From NCBI GenBank assembly GCA_002082245.2, contig NBTC02000002.1, positions 2,232,001 to 2,296,000 of the forward strand: a stretch of 64,000 bases of DNA, in the 5' to 3' direction. Made by a program: the position numbers and the translations under genes. Every line of letters begins with the position of its first letter. Position 1 is the stretch's first letter. This DNA is from Yersinia enterocolitica. Its GTDB lineage: Bacteria > Pseudomonadota > Gammaproteobacteria > Enterobacterales > Enterobacteriaceae. The notes beneath the pieces are model-generated. The model worked only from the letters and a program-made list of their open reading frames with translations. It made no database searches and was not told the origin of the DNA. Shown here in pieces: positions 18,746-26,517 of the stretch.

Positions 18746-19480
18746 CTACAAACCACGGACCGATGATATAAACTGTTTTAATTCAGTAGTTTGTGGATTA
18801 GCAAATAAGGCGCGACTTTCGCCCTGCTCCCACACCCGCCCTTGATGCATAAACACCACCCGGTCACCCACTTCACGGGCAAAATTCATCTCATGGGTCA
18901 CCAGAATCAGTGTCATACCTTCTGCCGCCAACTGTTCGAGGACTTTCAACACTTCCCCCACTAACTCAGGATCCAAAGCCGAGGTGATCTCATCGCACAG
19001 CAATACCTTCGGCTGCATCGCCAGCGCACGGGCAATCGCCACACGCTGCTGCTGCCCACCGGAAAGATTAGCCGGGTAATAATCGAGCCGGTCGGCCAGC
19101 CCAACTTTTTCCAGCATCAACGCCGCCAGTTCACGGCACGCGGTCGTGCTCTTTTTCAGTACCCGACGCGGTGCCAGCATCACATTCTCCAACGCTGTCA
19201 TATGTGGGAACAGATTAAAACTCTGGAACACCATGCCTACCGAGCGGCTAATCTCCCGCGCCTGCGAATCACGATCCGTTACCGTCATACCGCCCAACTT
19301 GATACTGCCGTCCTGATATCCCTCCAGCCCGTTGATACAACGCAATAAGGTACTTTTACCTGAACCACTGCGGCCAATTATCGAGATCACTTCGCCCATC
19401 TCGATATCCAGATCTACGCCTTTAAGTACATGATTCTGGCCATAGTATTTTTGAACCTGATTAATGGTGATCAGCGGCAT
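18746..19480 (-). CDS. Polar amino acid-type ABC transporter ATP-binding protein
   Basis: A 244-residue ATPase of the GlnQ/HisP group. Motifs: Walker A GRSGSGKSTLL (about 36-46), Q-loop MVFQSFNLFPHMT, signature LSGGQQQRVAIARALA, Walker B VLLCDEITSALDPE, and H-loop LVTHEM. The gene overlaps the end of the upstream permease gene by 20 bp. It powers import by the permease pair and binding protein encoded upstream. The operon ends in ureide catabolic genes, so the substrate is probably allantoate or a related ureide rather than a standard amino acid; this is inference. Confidence 0.9.
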   Translation of the reverse strand: MPLITINQVQKYYGQNHVLKGVDLDIEMGEVISIIGRSGSGKSTLLRCINGLEGYQDGSIKLGGMTVTDRDSQAREISRSVGMVFQSFNLFPHMTALENVMLAPRRVLKKSTTACRELAALMLEKVGLADRLDYYPANLSGGQQQRVAIARALAMQPKVLLCDEITSALDPELVGEVLKVLEQLAAEGMTLILVTHEMNFAREVGDRVVFMHQGRVWEQGESRALFANPQTTELKQFISSVRGL

Positions 19481-20114
19481 GAAATTTCCTCTCCAGATAA
19501 TGGCTGTAACGCGACAACGGATAACACATCAGGAAATAGCCCAGCGCCACTAAGCCAAAAACTTTAAACGGCTGATAAGTGACATTATTGAGCATGGTGC
19601 CCGCTTTGGTTAATTCGACAAAACCAATGATCGATGCCAGTGCTGTGCCCTTGATAACCTGCACCGAGAAACCCACGGTCGGTGCAATTGCGATACGCAT
19701 CGCCTGCGGCACAATCACCCGCAATAACGTCTGGCTGAAACTCAGACCCAGACAGCGGGAGGCCTCCCACTGGCCTTTCGGCAACGCTGCAATACTGCCA
19801 CACCAGATATCCACCAGAAAGGCACTGGTAAACAGTGTCAAAGCCATCGCCGCAGCCGCCCACGGGCTAACATCAATACCCAACAGCGCTAAGCCGAAGA
19901 AGGCCAGAAACAGTTGCATCAGCAACGGCGTACCCTGAAACAATTCGGTATATAGACGGACAAAACGAGCTGCCCAACACCAACGACTCAAGCGCATCAA
20001 CATCAATGGTAATGTCACTAATGTGCCGCCAAAAAAGGCCGTTAGTGACAGTAACAGCGTCCAGCGGGTGGCCAATAACAAGTTACGGATGATATCCCAG
20101 TCAGTAAACATCAT
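19461..20114 (-). CDS. Polar amino acid-type ABC transporter permease (second)
   Basis: A 217-residue HisM/GlnP-type inner membrane permease. It has about five hydrophobic segments and a clear EAA loop (EASRCLGLSFSQTLLRVIVPQAMRI, cited in part) that contacts the ATPase. The motif LYTELFQGTPLLMQLF is typical of the family. It overlaps the preceding permease gene by 4 bp and the ATPase gene by 20 bp. The paired permeases indicate a heterodimeric pore for the periplasmic binding protein encoded at 20792. Confidence 0.9.
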   Translation of the reverse strand: MMFTDWDIIRNLLLATRWTLLLSLTAFFGGTLVTLPLMLMRLSRWCWAARFVRLYTELFQGTPLLMQLFLAFFGLALLGIDVSPWAAAAMALTLFTSAFLVDIWCGSIAALPKGQWEASRCLGLSFSQTLLRVIVPQAMRIAIAPTVGFSVQVIKGTALASIIGFVELTKAGTMLNNVTYQPFKVFGLVALGYFLMCYPLSRYSHYLERKFHAADHH

Positions 20115-20785
20115 GAGTTATGGCTCCCAAAGAATCGACGGCCAACCGCCAGCAGTAATTGGCGCATTGCGATGGCTAACAACAAATAGAGCAAGGTGGT
20201 CACCAGATAGACTTCAAAACTGAGGAAGGTGCGCGACTGAATCAGGTTGGCGGCAAATGTCAGTTCTTCAAATGACACCTGTGATACCACCGCAGAACCG
20301 AGCATCACAATAATGCACTGGCTTACCAGCGCCGGATAAATGCGCTGTAACGACGGCGGTAGGATCACGCGGAAAAAAGTCTGACTACGGCGTAACCCTA
20401 ATACCCGCCCCGCCTCCCACTGGCCTTTAGCGCTGGCTTGAATCCCGGCACGAATAATCTCCGTGCTATAAGCGCCCAGATTGATAGTCATCGCCAATAA
20501 GGCTGCCTGACCGGCACTAAGTTTCAAGCCAAGTGCCGGTAAACCAAACACAATAAAAAACAGTTGCACCACGAATGGGGTATTACGCACAATTTCTACA
20601 TAACCACCCCATATCCGGCGCAATATAACCCTATCACCACAGCGAATTGCGGCTCCCGCTATCCCCAGCGCAATACCGCCGAGGGTGGCCATAGCCGTCA
20701 GCTCAATGGTGGTCAACAGGCCCGACAATAGTTCAGGCAGATAAGGCCACAAAGCAGAGAAATTAAGCTGATAGGTCATAGCCAA
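20111..20785 (-). CDS. Polar amino acid-type ABC transporter permease (first)
   Basis: A 224-residue HisQ/GlnP-type permease. It shares the family motif YVEIVRNTPFVVQLFF and an EAA loop (EAGRVLGLRRSQTFFRV) with its partner downstream. Several membrane segments are evident, including the stretch near residues 14-34. It starts 6 bp after the binding-protein stop and overlaps the second permease by 4 bp, so the two subunits are likely made in equal amounts. Confidence 0.9.
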   Translation of the reverse strand: MAMTYQLNFSALWPYLPELLSGLLTTIELTAMATLGGIALGIAGAAIRCGDRVILRRIWGGYVEIVRNTPFVVQLFFIVFGLPALGLKLSAGQAALLAMTINLGAYSTEIIRAGIQASAKGQWEAGRVLGLRRSQTFFRVILPPSLQRIYPALVSQCIIVMLGSAVVSQVSFEELTFAANLIQSRTFLSFEVYLVTTLLYLLLAIAMRQLLLAVGRRFFGSHNS

Positions 20786-20791
20786 CTCCTG

Positions 20792-21583
20792 TTATGCACC
20801 CAAATCAGCCGGTAACGGCGCCTTCAACCATTTCTCGGACAAACCATTTAGCGTGTTATCCTGCAATGCTTCCCCAATCAGTGCATCCACTTTGGCTTTC
20901 AGAGCCGTTTCTCCCTGACGCAAACCGATATAACACGGTGAATCTTTCAGCATAAACTTCGCCACCGGTGCCTGGGTTGGATTCTGGCGAACCAGTGCAC
21001 TGACCACCAAATTGCCCGTCGCCAAATAATTCACCTGACCAGACAGGTAGGCTGACAGCGTAGTGTTGTTATCTTCATACCGTTTAATCTGAGCATCTTT
21101 AGGGGCTAACTCACTCAGCACCATATCTTCCACTGCACCACGGGTTACCCCCACCGTTTTACCTGCCAATTGTTCTGGTTGCTTCAGTGCATCGTCTTTA
21201 GCACCAAATACACCCAAGAAAAACGGTGCATAGGCACGGCTAAATGCGATAGCTTTTTCCCGTTCAGGATTTTTACCCAAGCTGGAAATCACTAAATCCA
21301 CTTTATCCGTTTGCAGATAAGGCACTCGGTTGGCACTGGTCACCGGCACCAGTTGCAACTTTAGTTTCATCTTATCGGCCAAATAATGTGCCATGTCGAT
21401 GTCATAACCCTGCGGCTGAAGATCCGTACCAACCGAGCCAAATGGCGGGAAATCCTGTGGAACGGCGACCCGCAACACACCACGCTGCTGAATTTGCTCT
21501 AACTGATCGGCTAACACCGAAGGAGCCTGAACCCATATCAGTGCAGCACCCAGCAAGGCCAACATCCGCTTTTTCATGTTCAT
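20792..21583 (-). CDS. Periplasmic solute-binding protein, family 3
   Basis: A binding protein of 263 residues when started at the ATG at 21583, which has GGAG seven bases upstream. A longer frame to 21646 would add 21 residues before the signal peptide. The N-terminus MNMKKRMLALLGAALIW and cleavage after PSVLA fit Sec export. The SBP_bac_3 signature GVLRVAVPQDFPPFG, the substrate-loop GYDIDMAHYLADKM and VGVTRGAVEDMV are present. It is the first gene of the transporter-hpxJ-hpxK operon. The ligand is unknown; the operon context suggests a ureide. A sigma-54-type promoter lies upstream. Confidence 0.88.
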   Translation of the reverse strand: MNMKKRMLALLGAALIWVQAPSVLADQLEQIQQRGVLRVAVPQDFPPFGSVGTDLQPQGYDIDMAHYLADKMKLKLQLVPVTSANRVPYLQTDKVDLVISSLGKNPEREKAIAFSRAYAPFFLGVFGAKDDALKQPEQLAGKTVGVTRGAVEDMVLSELAPKDAQIKRYEDNNTTLSAYLSGQVNYLATGNLVVSALVRQNPTQAPVAKFMLKDSPCYIGLRQGETALKAKVDALIGEALQDNTLNGLSEKWLKAPLPADLGA

Positions 21584-21637
21584 AGCATATCTCCGATAAC
21601 CCAGTAATGAAACGATGGGTTCTTTAAAAGCAAACAC

Positions 21638-21653
21638 TGAAACCATCGTTGCA
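21638..21653. promoter_or_regulatory. Operator-like 16-mer overlapping the sigma-54 promoter
   Basis: TGAAACCATCGTTGCA matches the palindromic 16-mer upstream of the RpiR gene (22778-22793) at 14 of 16 positions. It overlaps the -12 element of the putative sigma-54 promoter. A partial copy (TGAAACGATGG) lies at 21608-21618. Probable binding site of the RpiR-type regulator. Confidence 0.55.
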
Positions 21654-21666
21654 ACTACTATGCCAA
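21649..21666 (-). promoter_or_regulatory. Putative sigma-54 promoter of the ureide transporter operon
   Basis: On the minus strand the sequence TTGGCATAGTAGTTGCAA has the -24 GG and -12 GC dinucleotides separated by exactly 10 bp. It matches TGGCAC-N5-TTGCA except for one base in the -24 block. Transcription would start near 21638, about 55 nt before the binding-protein ATG. Confidence 0.6.
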
Positions 21667-21770
21667 TGATAACCTATGACGAGAGGCCCATATTTAGGCT
21701 CACTACACGAATCACAAGGAATAAATCGAAGAGAGAGACTCACAATCAAGGTGCAAATCAACAATCAAAA

Positions 21771-21787
21771 TGCACCACAAAAGTGCA
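21771..21787. promoter_or_regulatory. Putative NtrC enhancer site
   Basis: TGCACCACAAAAGTGCA matches the NtrC palindrome TGCACC-N5-GGTGCA at 11 of 12 arm positions. It is centred about 115-125 bp upstream of the sigma-54 -24 element, a normal enhancer distance. A half site GGTGCA lies nearby at about 21750. Confidence 0.6.
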
Positions 21788-21921
21788 TTAATTGATAAAA
21801 AGAAGGCGTTAGCGCGCCGCCGGGAGGTGAAAGTGACATAAGCTGTCGCAACAGCCAGAAGAGTGTTACCCCTTCGGACACTGAACTAAACGATAGCCTT
21901 TTGACTTATATGGCGAACAAA

Positions 21922-22761
21922 CTACCGTTGCTCTAACTCTCCTAAATCATCATATAAATCAGCGATTTGATGAATTCGCTGACGGCCCTGTGCGAGCATT
22001 TCATGCAATAAAGCATTACTCAGTAAATTTGCCAGACTCATGGCCGAAGAGTAGCTATCAAAAGCCGATACGCTGTCGAGCGGCGTAGTCAACCGCCAAC
22101 GTGCTAACGGCAATATTGACTGAGCTTGCGGCTCACAAATCAGCAGCGTCGGCACGCCTTGTACCTGCATTTGTAGCAGGATCTCGCGGATAACTTTTGG
22201 CCGGCGGCGAAATGCCACCACAATAACTAAATCACGCGGCGTGACATCCACCAACTCCTCTGCCAGCGTCTGCCCCGCTTGTGGCACCAACTGCACGTGC
22301 TGGCGCACCTGCAACAACTGTTGACGTAAATGCAGAGCAACCGGGTAACTGTTTCGTAGCCCCAATAATAAGATACGCGGCGCACGTATCATCGCATCGA
22401 TAACCTCGGCTAACTGACGGCTATCCAACTGACTCACCCAATGCGTTAAATTCGCCATTTCTTGCTTATAGTGGCGCGCCAGCAAGGTGTTCCCTTGTAC
22501 CGCATCACGACTATCGGTCAATGGCATACCGCTTTGACGCAAGGTGCGTACTTCTTCACGCATTTCCCGATAACTGGCGTACCCCAAGCGCTTAAACAGC
22601 CGGCTAACCGTGGCCTTAGACACCCCACTCAAGCGCGCCAATTCAGCACTGTTATAGCTAATCAGGTCGTCAAAATGATCAAAAATAAAATCAGTAACGC
22701 GCTGCTCCTGCGGGGTCAACTGTGCATAATGCGCCCGCAAACGTTCATCAATCTGTTTCAT
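21922..22761 (-). CDS. RpiR/MurR-family transcriptional regulator
   Basis: A 279-residue regulator. The N-terminal domain (about 1-77) has the RpiR helix-turn-helix with NSAELARLSGVSKATVSRLFKRLGY (cited in part). The SIS sugar-phosphate-type domain (about 120-250) contains LLLGLRNSYPVALHLRQQL and DLVIVVAFRRRPK. GGAGAAGGGT precedes the ATG. It is encoded just upstream of, and in the same direction as, the transporter-hpxJK operon. Palindromic 16-mers sit before both its own start and the operon. It probably senses a pathway intermediate and regulates both; the effector is unknown. Similar RpiR-type regulators occur in purine/ureide gene clusters of other enterobacteria. Confidence 0.85.
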   Translation of the reverse strand: MKQIDERLRAHYAQLTPQEQRVTDFIFDHFDDLISYNSAELARLSGVSKATVSRLFKRLGYASYREMREEVRTLRQSGMPLTDSRDAVQGNTLLARHYKQEMANLTHWVSQLDSRQLAEVIDAMIRAPRILLLGLRNSYPVALHLRQQLLQVRQHVQLVPQAGQTLAEELVDVTPRDLVIVVAFRRRPKVIREILLQMQVQGVPTLLICEPQAQSILPLARWRLTTPLDSVSAFDSYSSAMSLANLLSNALLHEMLAQGRQRIHQIADLYDDLGELEQR

Positions 22762-22777
22762 ACCCTTCTCCGGCCAA

Positions 22778-22793
22778 TGAAACTATCGTTTCA
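22778..22793. promoter_or_regulatory. Palindromic operator-like 16-mer before the RpiR gene
   Basis: TGAAACTATCGTTTCA is a GAAAC-N4-GTTTC palindrome starting 17 bp upstream of the regulator ATG. It recurs with two changes at 21638-21653. It fits autoregulation by the RpiR-type protein. Confidence 0.55.
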
Positions 22794-23040
22794 GCATAAG
22801 CATTTTTGCGGAAAATAGCACACAAGCCCACCGCAGTAATAAGATAATTTTCATGCTGAGTGCTATCTGTCATTCGCCAGCGAGTCGGCCACGGTTCGAT
22901 TAGCCTGCTTGGTTGAAGCAAAGTGATCACCGATCGAGTATCAACTAAAACCCGATCTGAACTGAGATAAAATTTATCCCTTGGTTTATCATTCCTAATT
23001 ATCTAATACTGTCGCTCTTATCAATTCAGAATAATTCCTT

Positions 23041-24243
23041 ATGACACAAAAAGCTGAAAACTCCGGGTTAAGTCCGGCATTGATCGTGTTGATGTCGGTC
23101 GCAACCGGACTGGCTGTTGCCAGCAACTACTATGCCCAGCCACTGCTGGAAACCATCGCACAAGCCTTTAATCTCTCGGTCAATCAAGCTGGATTTATCG
23201 TTACTGCGGCCCAGTTGGGCTATGCTGTGGGATTAATGTTCCTGGTGCCGCTAGGGGATATGTTTGAACGCCGTGGGCTGATTGTGGGCATGACCTTGCT
23301 GGCTGCTGGCGGCATGCTGATTACCGCAATGTCACAAAACCTCACTATGATGATTGTTGGCACCGCGCTCACTGGTTTGTTCTCAGTGGTGGCACAATTA
23401 CTGGTGCCGCTGGCGGCCACTCTGGCTGCGCCGGAAAAACGCGGTAAGGTGGTCGGTATTATTATGAGTGGTCTGCTGCTGGGGATTTTGCTGGCACGAA
23501 CCGTGGCAGGAGCACTGGCCTCCATTGGCGGTTGGCGCACCATTTATTGGGTCGCCAGCGCGCTGATGTTCGTCATGGCATTGGTATTGTGGCGCTACCT
23601 GCCGCGCTATAAACAACATACCGGTTTAAATTACGGCCAGCTGCTTGGTTCAATATTCTCGCTGTTTATTCGCACACCCGTGCTGCGCACCCGTGCCTTG
23701 CTCGGCGCGCTCTCGTTTGCCAACTTTAGTGTGTTGTGGACGTCGATGGCCTTCTTACTGGCTTCTCCCCCCTTCGGCTATTCAGAAGCTACTATCGGGC
23801 TATTTGGCCTGGTCGGTGCTGCTGGCGCGTTGATGGCGACCAAAGCGGGCCAATTGGCGGATAAAGGTAAAGCCCGCATCACCACCAGTGTTGGTTTGGG
23901 ATTACTGCTGTTGTCTTGGATACCTATCGCCCTGGGGCAGCATTCCATCATCGCGCTGATTATCGGCATTGTGGTGTTGGATCTGGCGGTTCAGGGGGTG
24001 CATGTCACCAATCAGAGCGTGATATATCGCATGATGCCGGAAGCCAGAAATCGCTTAACCGCCGGTTATATGACCACTTACTTTATCGGCGGGGCGTTAG
24101 GTTCGCTGATTTCAGCAGCAGCATACCAACATGCCGGCTGGTATGGTGTGGCAATGGCCGGTTTGGTGCTGTGCATACTAAATATTACGACGTGGCTGGC
24201 CGGTAAACGCTTTGATCCTCCCGCTAATCAACCCGTTGAGTGA
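23041..24243 (+). CDS. ygaY: MFS transporter, YgaY-type
   Basis: A 400-residue major facilitator superfamily protein with about 12 hydrophobic segments. The MFS loop 2-3 motif is GDMFERRGLIVG. The internal SGLLLGILLARTVAGALASIGGWRTIYW stretch (cited in part) resembles motif C of drug-export members. In E. coli the corresponding ygaY, next to ygaZH and mprA-emrAB, is a broken gene; here the frame is intact. The gene order is the reason for the name. The substrate is unknown. It ends in front of an 18-bp palindrome. Confidence 0.8.
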   Translation: MTQKAENSGLSPALIVLMSVATGLAVASNYYAQPLLETIAQAFNLSVNQAGFIVTAAQLGYAVGLMFLVPLGDMFERRGLIVGMTLLAAGGMLITAMSQNLTMMIVGTALTGLFSVVAQLLVPLAATLAAPEKRGKVVGIIMSGLLLGILLARTVAGALASIGGWRTIYWVASALMFVMALVLWRYLPRYKQHTGLNYGQLLGSIFSLFIRTPVLRTRALLGALSFANFSVLWTSMAFLLASPPFGYSEATIGLFGLVGAAGALMATKAGQLADKGKARITTSVGLGLLLLSWIPIALGQHSIIALIIGIVVLDLAVQGVHVTNQSVIYRMMPEARNRLTAGYMTTYFIGGALGSLISAAAYQHAGWYGVAMAGLVLCILNITTWLAGKRFDPPANQPVE

Positions 24244-24248
24244 CCTTA

Positions 24249-24266
24249 ATTAGTTAGCTAACTAAT
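24249..24266. promoter_or_regulatory. Perfect 18-bp palindrome of MarR-operator type
   Basis: ATTAGTTAGCTAACTAAT is a perfect inverted repeat with no loop, placed 6 bp after the ygaY stop. It is of the TTAG...CTAA form bound by MarR-family regulators, and a MarR-family gene (mprA) follows downstream. Without a loop and T-tract it is not a terminator. Confidence 0.5.
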
Positions 24267-24284
24267 AATCAATGCAGATATAAA

Positions 24285-24360
24285 TTTGGGTTATAGGGTA
24301 TTAAGAAAATTACCACTCTGGTAATGTTACCTAACTTGTTATTTTGCCCTGTAACCCAAA
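24285..24360. promoter_or_regulatory. Nested inverted repeat in the ygaZ leader
   Basis: TTTGGGTTATAGGG (24285-24298) pairs with CCCTGTAACCCAAA (24347-24360) as a 14-bp stem with one G-T pair. It encloses a second hairpin, ATTACC-ACTCT-GGTAAT (24309-24325). The outer stem ends 6 bp before the ygaZ ATG, where the ribosome site would be, so it may limit translation or act as an operator. Confidence 0.5.
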
Positions 24361-24366
24361 GATCTT

Positions 24367-25140
24367 ATGCCAAGCCAAATCACCGACTCTCCGCCAGCTA
24401 CCCGGTCAACCGCCACCTTTACGGAGGGCATTACCGATAGCCTGCCTATCGTTATCGGCTATTTACCCGTCGCCTTCGCCTTTGGTCTGAGTTCGGTAAA
24501 ACTGGGTTTTACCCCGCTGGAAGGTATTTTCTTCTCTTGCATCATTTATGCCGGTGCCAGCCAATTCGTTATTACCGCACTGCTCAGCGCCGGGATGTCA
24601 TTATGGGTTTCCGCCTTAACCGTGATGGCAATGGATATCCGTCATATCTTGTATGGACCGGCACTCAAACACCGTATTCTGACCAAATTATCCGGTAAAA
24701 AAACCGCGCTGTGGGCATTTGGTTTGACCGATGAAGTGTTTGCTGCTGCCACCACCAAGTTAATGAAAGAAGAGCGACGCTGGAGCGAAAACTGGATGCT
24801 CGGTATCGCGTTTACCTCTTGGCTATCTTGGGTGGCAGGTACCGCAATCGGTGCCATGTTTGGCAATGGCCCGTTGGAGAATTATCCCGCTATTGAGGCC
24901 TCCCTCTCCTTTATGTTACCGGCGTTGTTCTTGAGCTTTCTGCTGGCCTCATTTAAACGCCAATACAGCCTAACCGTTATCGCCTCGCTGAGTGGCGCAT
25001 TGCTCGGCGCCGTGTTGTTCTCTATTCCGGTGGCGATTTTGGCCGGAATTGGCGCAGGGTGCCTGGCCGCCCTGCTGCAACCCACACCAGAAGTGGTGAC
25101 CGAACACAGTGAAAATAACGAGCAGGAGCCGACACCATGA
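24367..25140 (+). CDS. ygaZ: L-valine exporter subunit YgaZ (AzlC family)
   Basis: A 257-residue inner membrane protein of the branched-chain amino acid export family (AzlC). It has several hydrophobic segments, with the typical DSLPIVIGYLPVAFAFGL start and FGLTDEVFA and DIRHILYG motifs. It works with the small partner YgaH, whose gene overlaps it by 4 bp (ATGA), to export L-valine and, in E. coli, methionine. The start is the ATG at 24367; no strong ribosome site is visible and a stable inverted repeat ends just before it. Confidence 0.92.
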   Translation: MPSQITDSPPATRSTATFTEGITDSLPIVIGYLPVAFAFGLSSVKLGFTPLEGIFFSCIIYAGASQFVITALLSAGMSLWVSALTVMAMDIRHILYGPALKHRILTKLSGKKTALWAFGLTDEVFAAATTKLMKEERRWSENWMLGIAFTSWLSWVAGTAIGAMFGNGPLENYPAIEASLSFMLPALFLSFLLASFKRQYSLTVIASLSGALLGAVLFSIPVAILAGIGAGCLAALLQPTPEVVTEHSENNEQEPTP

Positions 25141-25478
25141 ATTCAGATGTCCTGATTATTGGGTTAGTGGTGGGGACAGTAAATTACCTGTTTCGTTATT
25201 TGCCACTGCGCCTGGGACCAGCACGTAAACAAGCGGGTCTGCAACGAGGCAGAGTTTCACTGCTGTTGGACAGCATTGGGATTGCTTCTATCTGTGCGTT
25301 ATTGGTGGTTTCCAGTACACCAGAAATTATGCATAACCCGCAGAAACTCATGCCGACACTGATTGGCTTTCTGGTTATCTGTGGCTGCTTTTATAAAACC
25401 AACAGTATTATCTTCGCCACGTTATTTGGCGCGATCAGCTATGGACTGACATTCAAATTGCTCATGATTTTGGGATAA
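25137..25478 (+). CDS. ygaH: L-valine exporter subunit YgaH (AzlD family)
   Basis: A 113-residue hydrophobic protein with about four membrane segments (VLIIGLVVGTVNYLFRYLPLRL, cited in part, and GFLVICGCFYKTNSIIF). It matches AzlD-type partners of AzlC exporters in size and position. It begins within the last codon of ygaZ, so the two subunits are translationally coupled. Confidence 0.9.
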   Translation: MNSDVLIIGLVVGTVNYLFRYLPLRLGPARKQAGLQRGRVSLLLDSIGIASICALLVVSSTPEIMHNPQKLMPTLIGFLVICGCFYKTNSIIFATLFGAISYGLTFKLLMILG

Positions 25479-25648
25479 GAGATTGCCTGAATTGTGAGCT
25501 AAAACACAATAACCTTACAATTAGTGATACTAATTACTACAAACAGTGACTGAATAACACGAATTGCTAAATTTTTCTCGAATTATACCGTTTACATTAT
25601 TAGTCACTATCGTTACTGTACCATTTGAAATTAATGAGGCTCATTATA

Positions 25649-26161
25649 ATGGAAAGTTCGTTTAGTCCTATAGAACAGATGCTTAATTTTCGTGCCAAAC
25701 GCCAGAAAGATTTCCCTTATCAGGAAATTCTACTGACACGCTTGTGTATGCATATGCACAGTAAGTTGCTAGAAAATCGCAACAAGATGCTGAAAGCACA
25801 AGGAATTAACGAAACCTTATTTATGGCATTAATTACGCTGGATGCGCAGGAAAGTCGCAGTATCCAACCGTCTGAACTGAGTGCGGCACTGGGTTCTTCG
25901 CGCACCAATGCGACCCGCATTGCTGACGAACTGGAAAAGAAAGGTTGGATTGAGCGCCGCGAAAGCCACAATGACCGCCGTTGTTTGCATTTGCATCTGA
26001 CCGAGGCGGGCGTTGAGTTTTTGAATCAGCTGCTGCCCCCACAACATAAATGTCTGCATTTTCTTTGGTCAACCCTAGACGCTGACGAACAGCAACAGCT
26101 TGAAACGCTGACGCGCAAGTTACTGTCTCGTTTAGATCAAATGGAAGTACCGGAGCAGTAA
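25649..26161 (+). CDS. mprA: MarR-family repressor of the Emr pump (MprA/EmrR)
   Basis: A 170-residue winged-helix repressor very close to E. coli MprA/EmrR, which represses emrAB and is released by uncouplers and other hydrophobic compounds. The start [10 protein letters not shown] at 25649 matches the E. coli start; an in-frame codon at 25625 is not needed. The MarR recognition region is [20 protein letters not shown], with the wing [15 protein letters not shown]. The upstream 170 bp hold an inverted repeat (AGTGACT at 25545 and AGTCACT at 25602) that may include its own operator. It heads the mprA-emrA-emrB group. Confidence 0.95.
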   Translation: MESSFSPIEQMLNFRAKRQKDFPYQEILLTRLCMHMHSKLLENRNKMLKAQGINETLFMALITLDAQESRSIQPSELSAALGSSRTNATRIADELEKKGWIERRESHNDRRCLHLHLTEAGVEFLNQLLPPQHKCLHFLWSTLDADEQQQLETLTRKLLSRLDQMEVPEQ

Positions 26162-26271
26162 TTCCAATATATCTATCCAGGCGCATTACTTGATCCAAGT
26201 AAACAACTATGCGATCCCCACATAGCTGGAGACTCACGCCTTTGTTCGCCATTTTTTAAGGGCTGAACTGA

Positions 26272-26502
26272 CGATTGATTTACTCGGCTAATACCCGGAT
26301 ATTGCAGCCCAACGTCCGTTATAAAACTGGGATTATCGGCAGTGATGAGCTGTTGGTAACCGAATCACAATATCTACAACAGCAACAATCGGAACTTAGC
26401 GCCAGCAACCATTTATTGCAGGCCAAGATTAGTTTGATCCGTTCATTGGGTGGTGGTCATCAGGCCCCGGTCAATGAGGGTTCACAAAATAAAACAATAT
26501 AA
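26272..26502 (+). pseudogene. 3' remnant of an outer membrane efflux protein gene (NodT/TolC type)
   Basis: An open stretch of about 76 codons follows a TGA stop at 26269-26271. It encodes NVRYKTGIIGSDELLVTES, then a coiled-coil-like QYLQQQQSELSASNHLLQAK and ends near LIRSLGGGH. This is the pattern of the C-terminal part of outer membrane efflux lipoproteins: R-Y-x-x-G, a long helix, and the closing L-x-x-x-L-G-G-G. No signal peptide, N-terminal half or good start codon is present, so it is a relic of a gene once encoding the third component of a tripartite pump. It ends 15 bp before emrA. Confidence 0.72.
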
Positions 26503-26517
26503 AATGTGGGGAAGACC

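Noticed and set aside
22748..22930. Short minus-strand frame upstream of the RpiR gene
   Set aside because: Overlaps the regulator start, has no ribosome site and no recognisable similarity.
24249..24266. Terminator of ygaY
   Set aside because: Perfect palindrome without loop or T-tract and AT-rich; an operator fits better.
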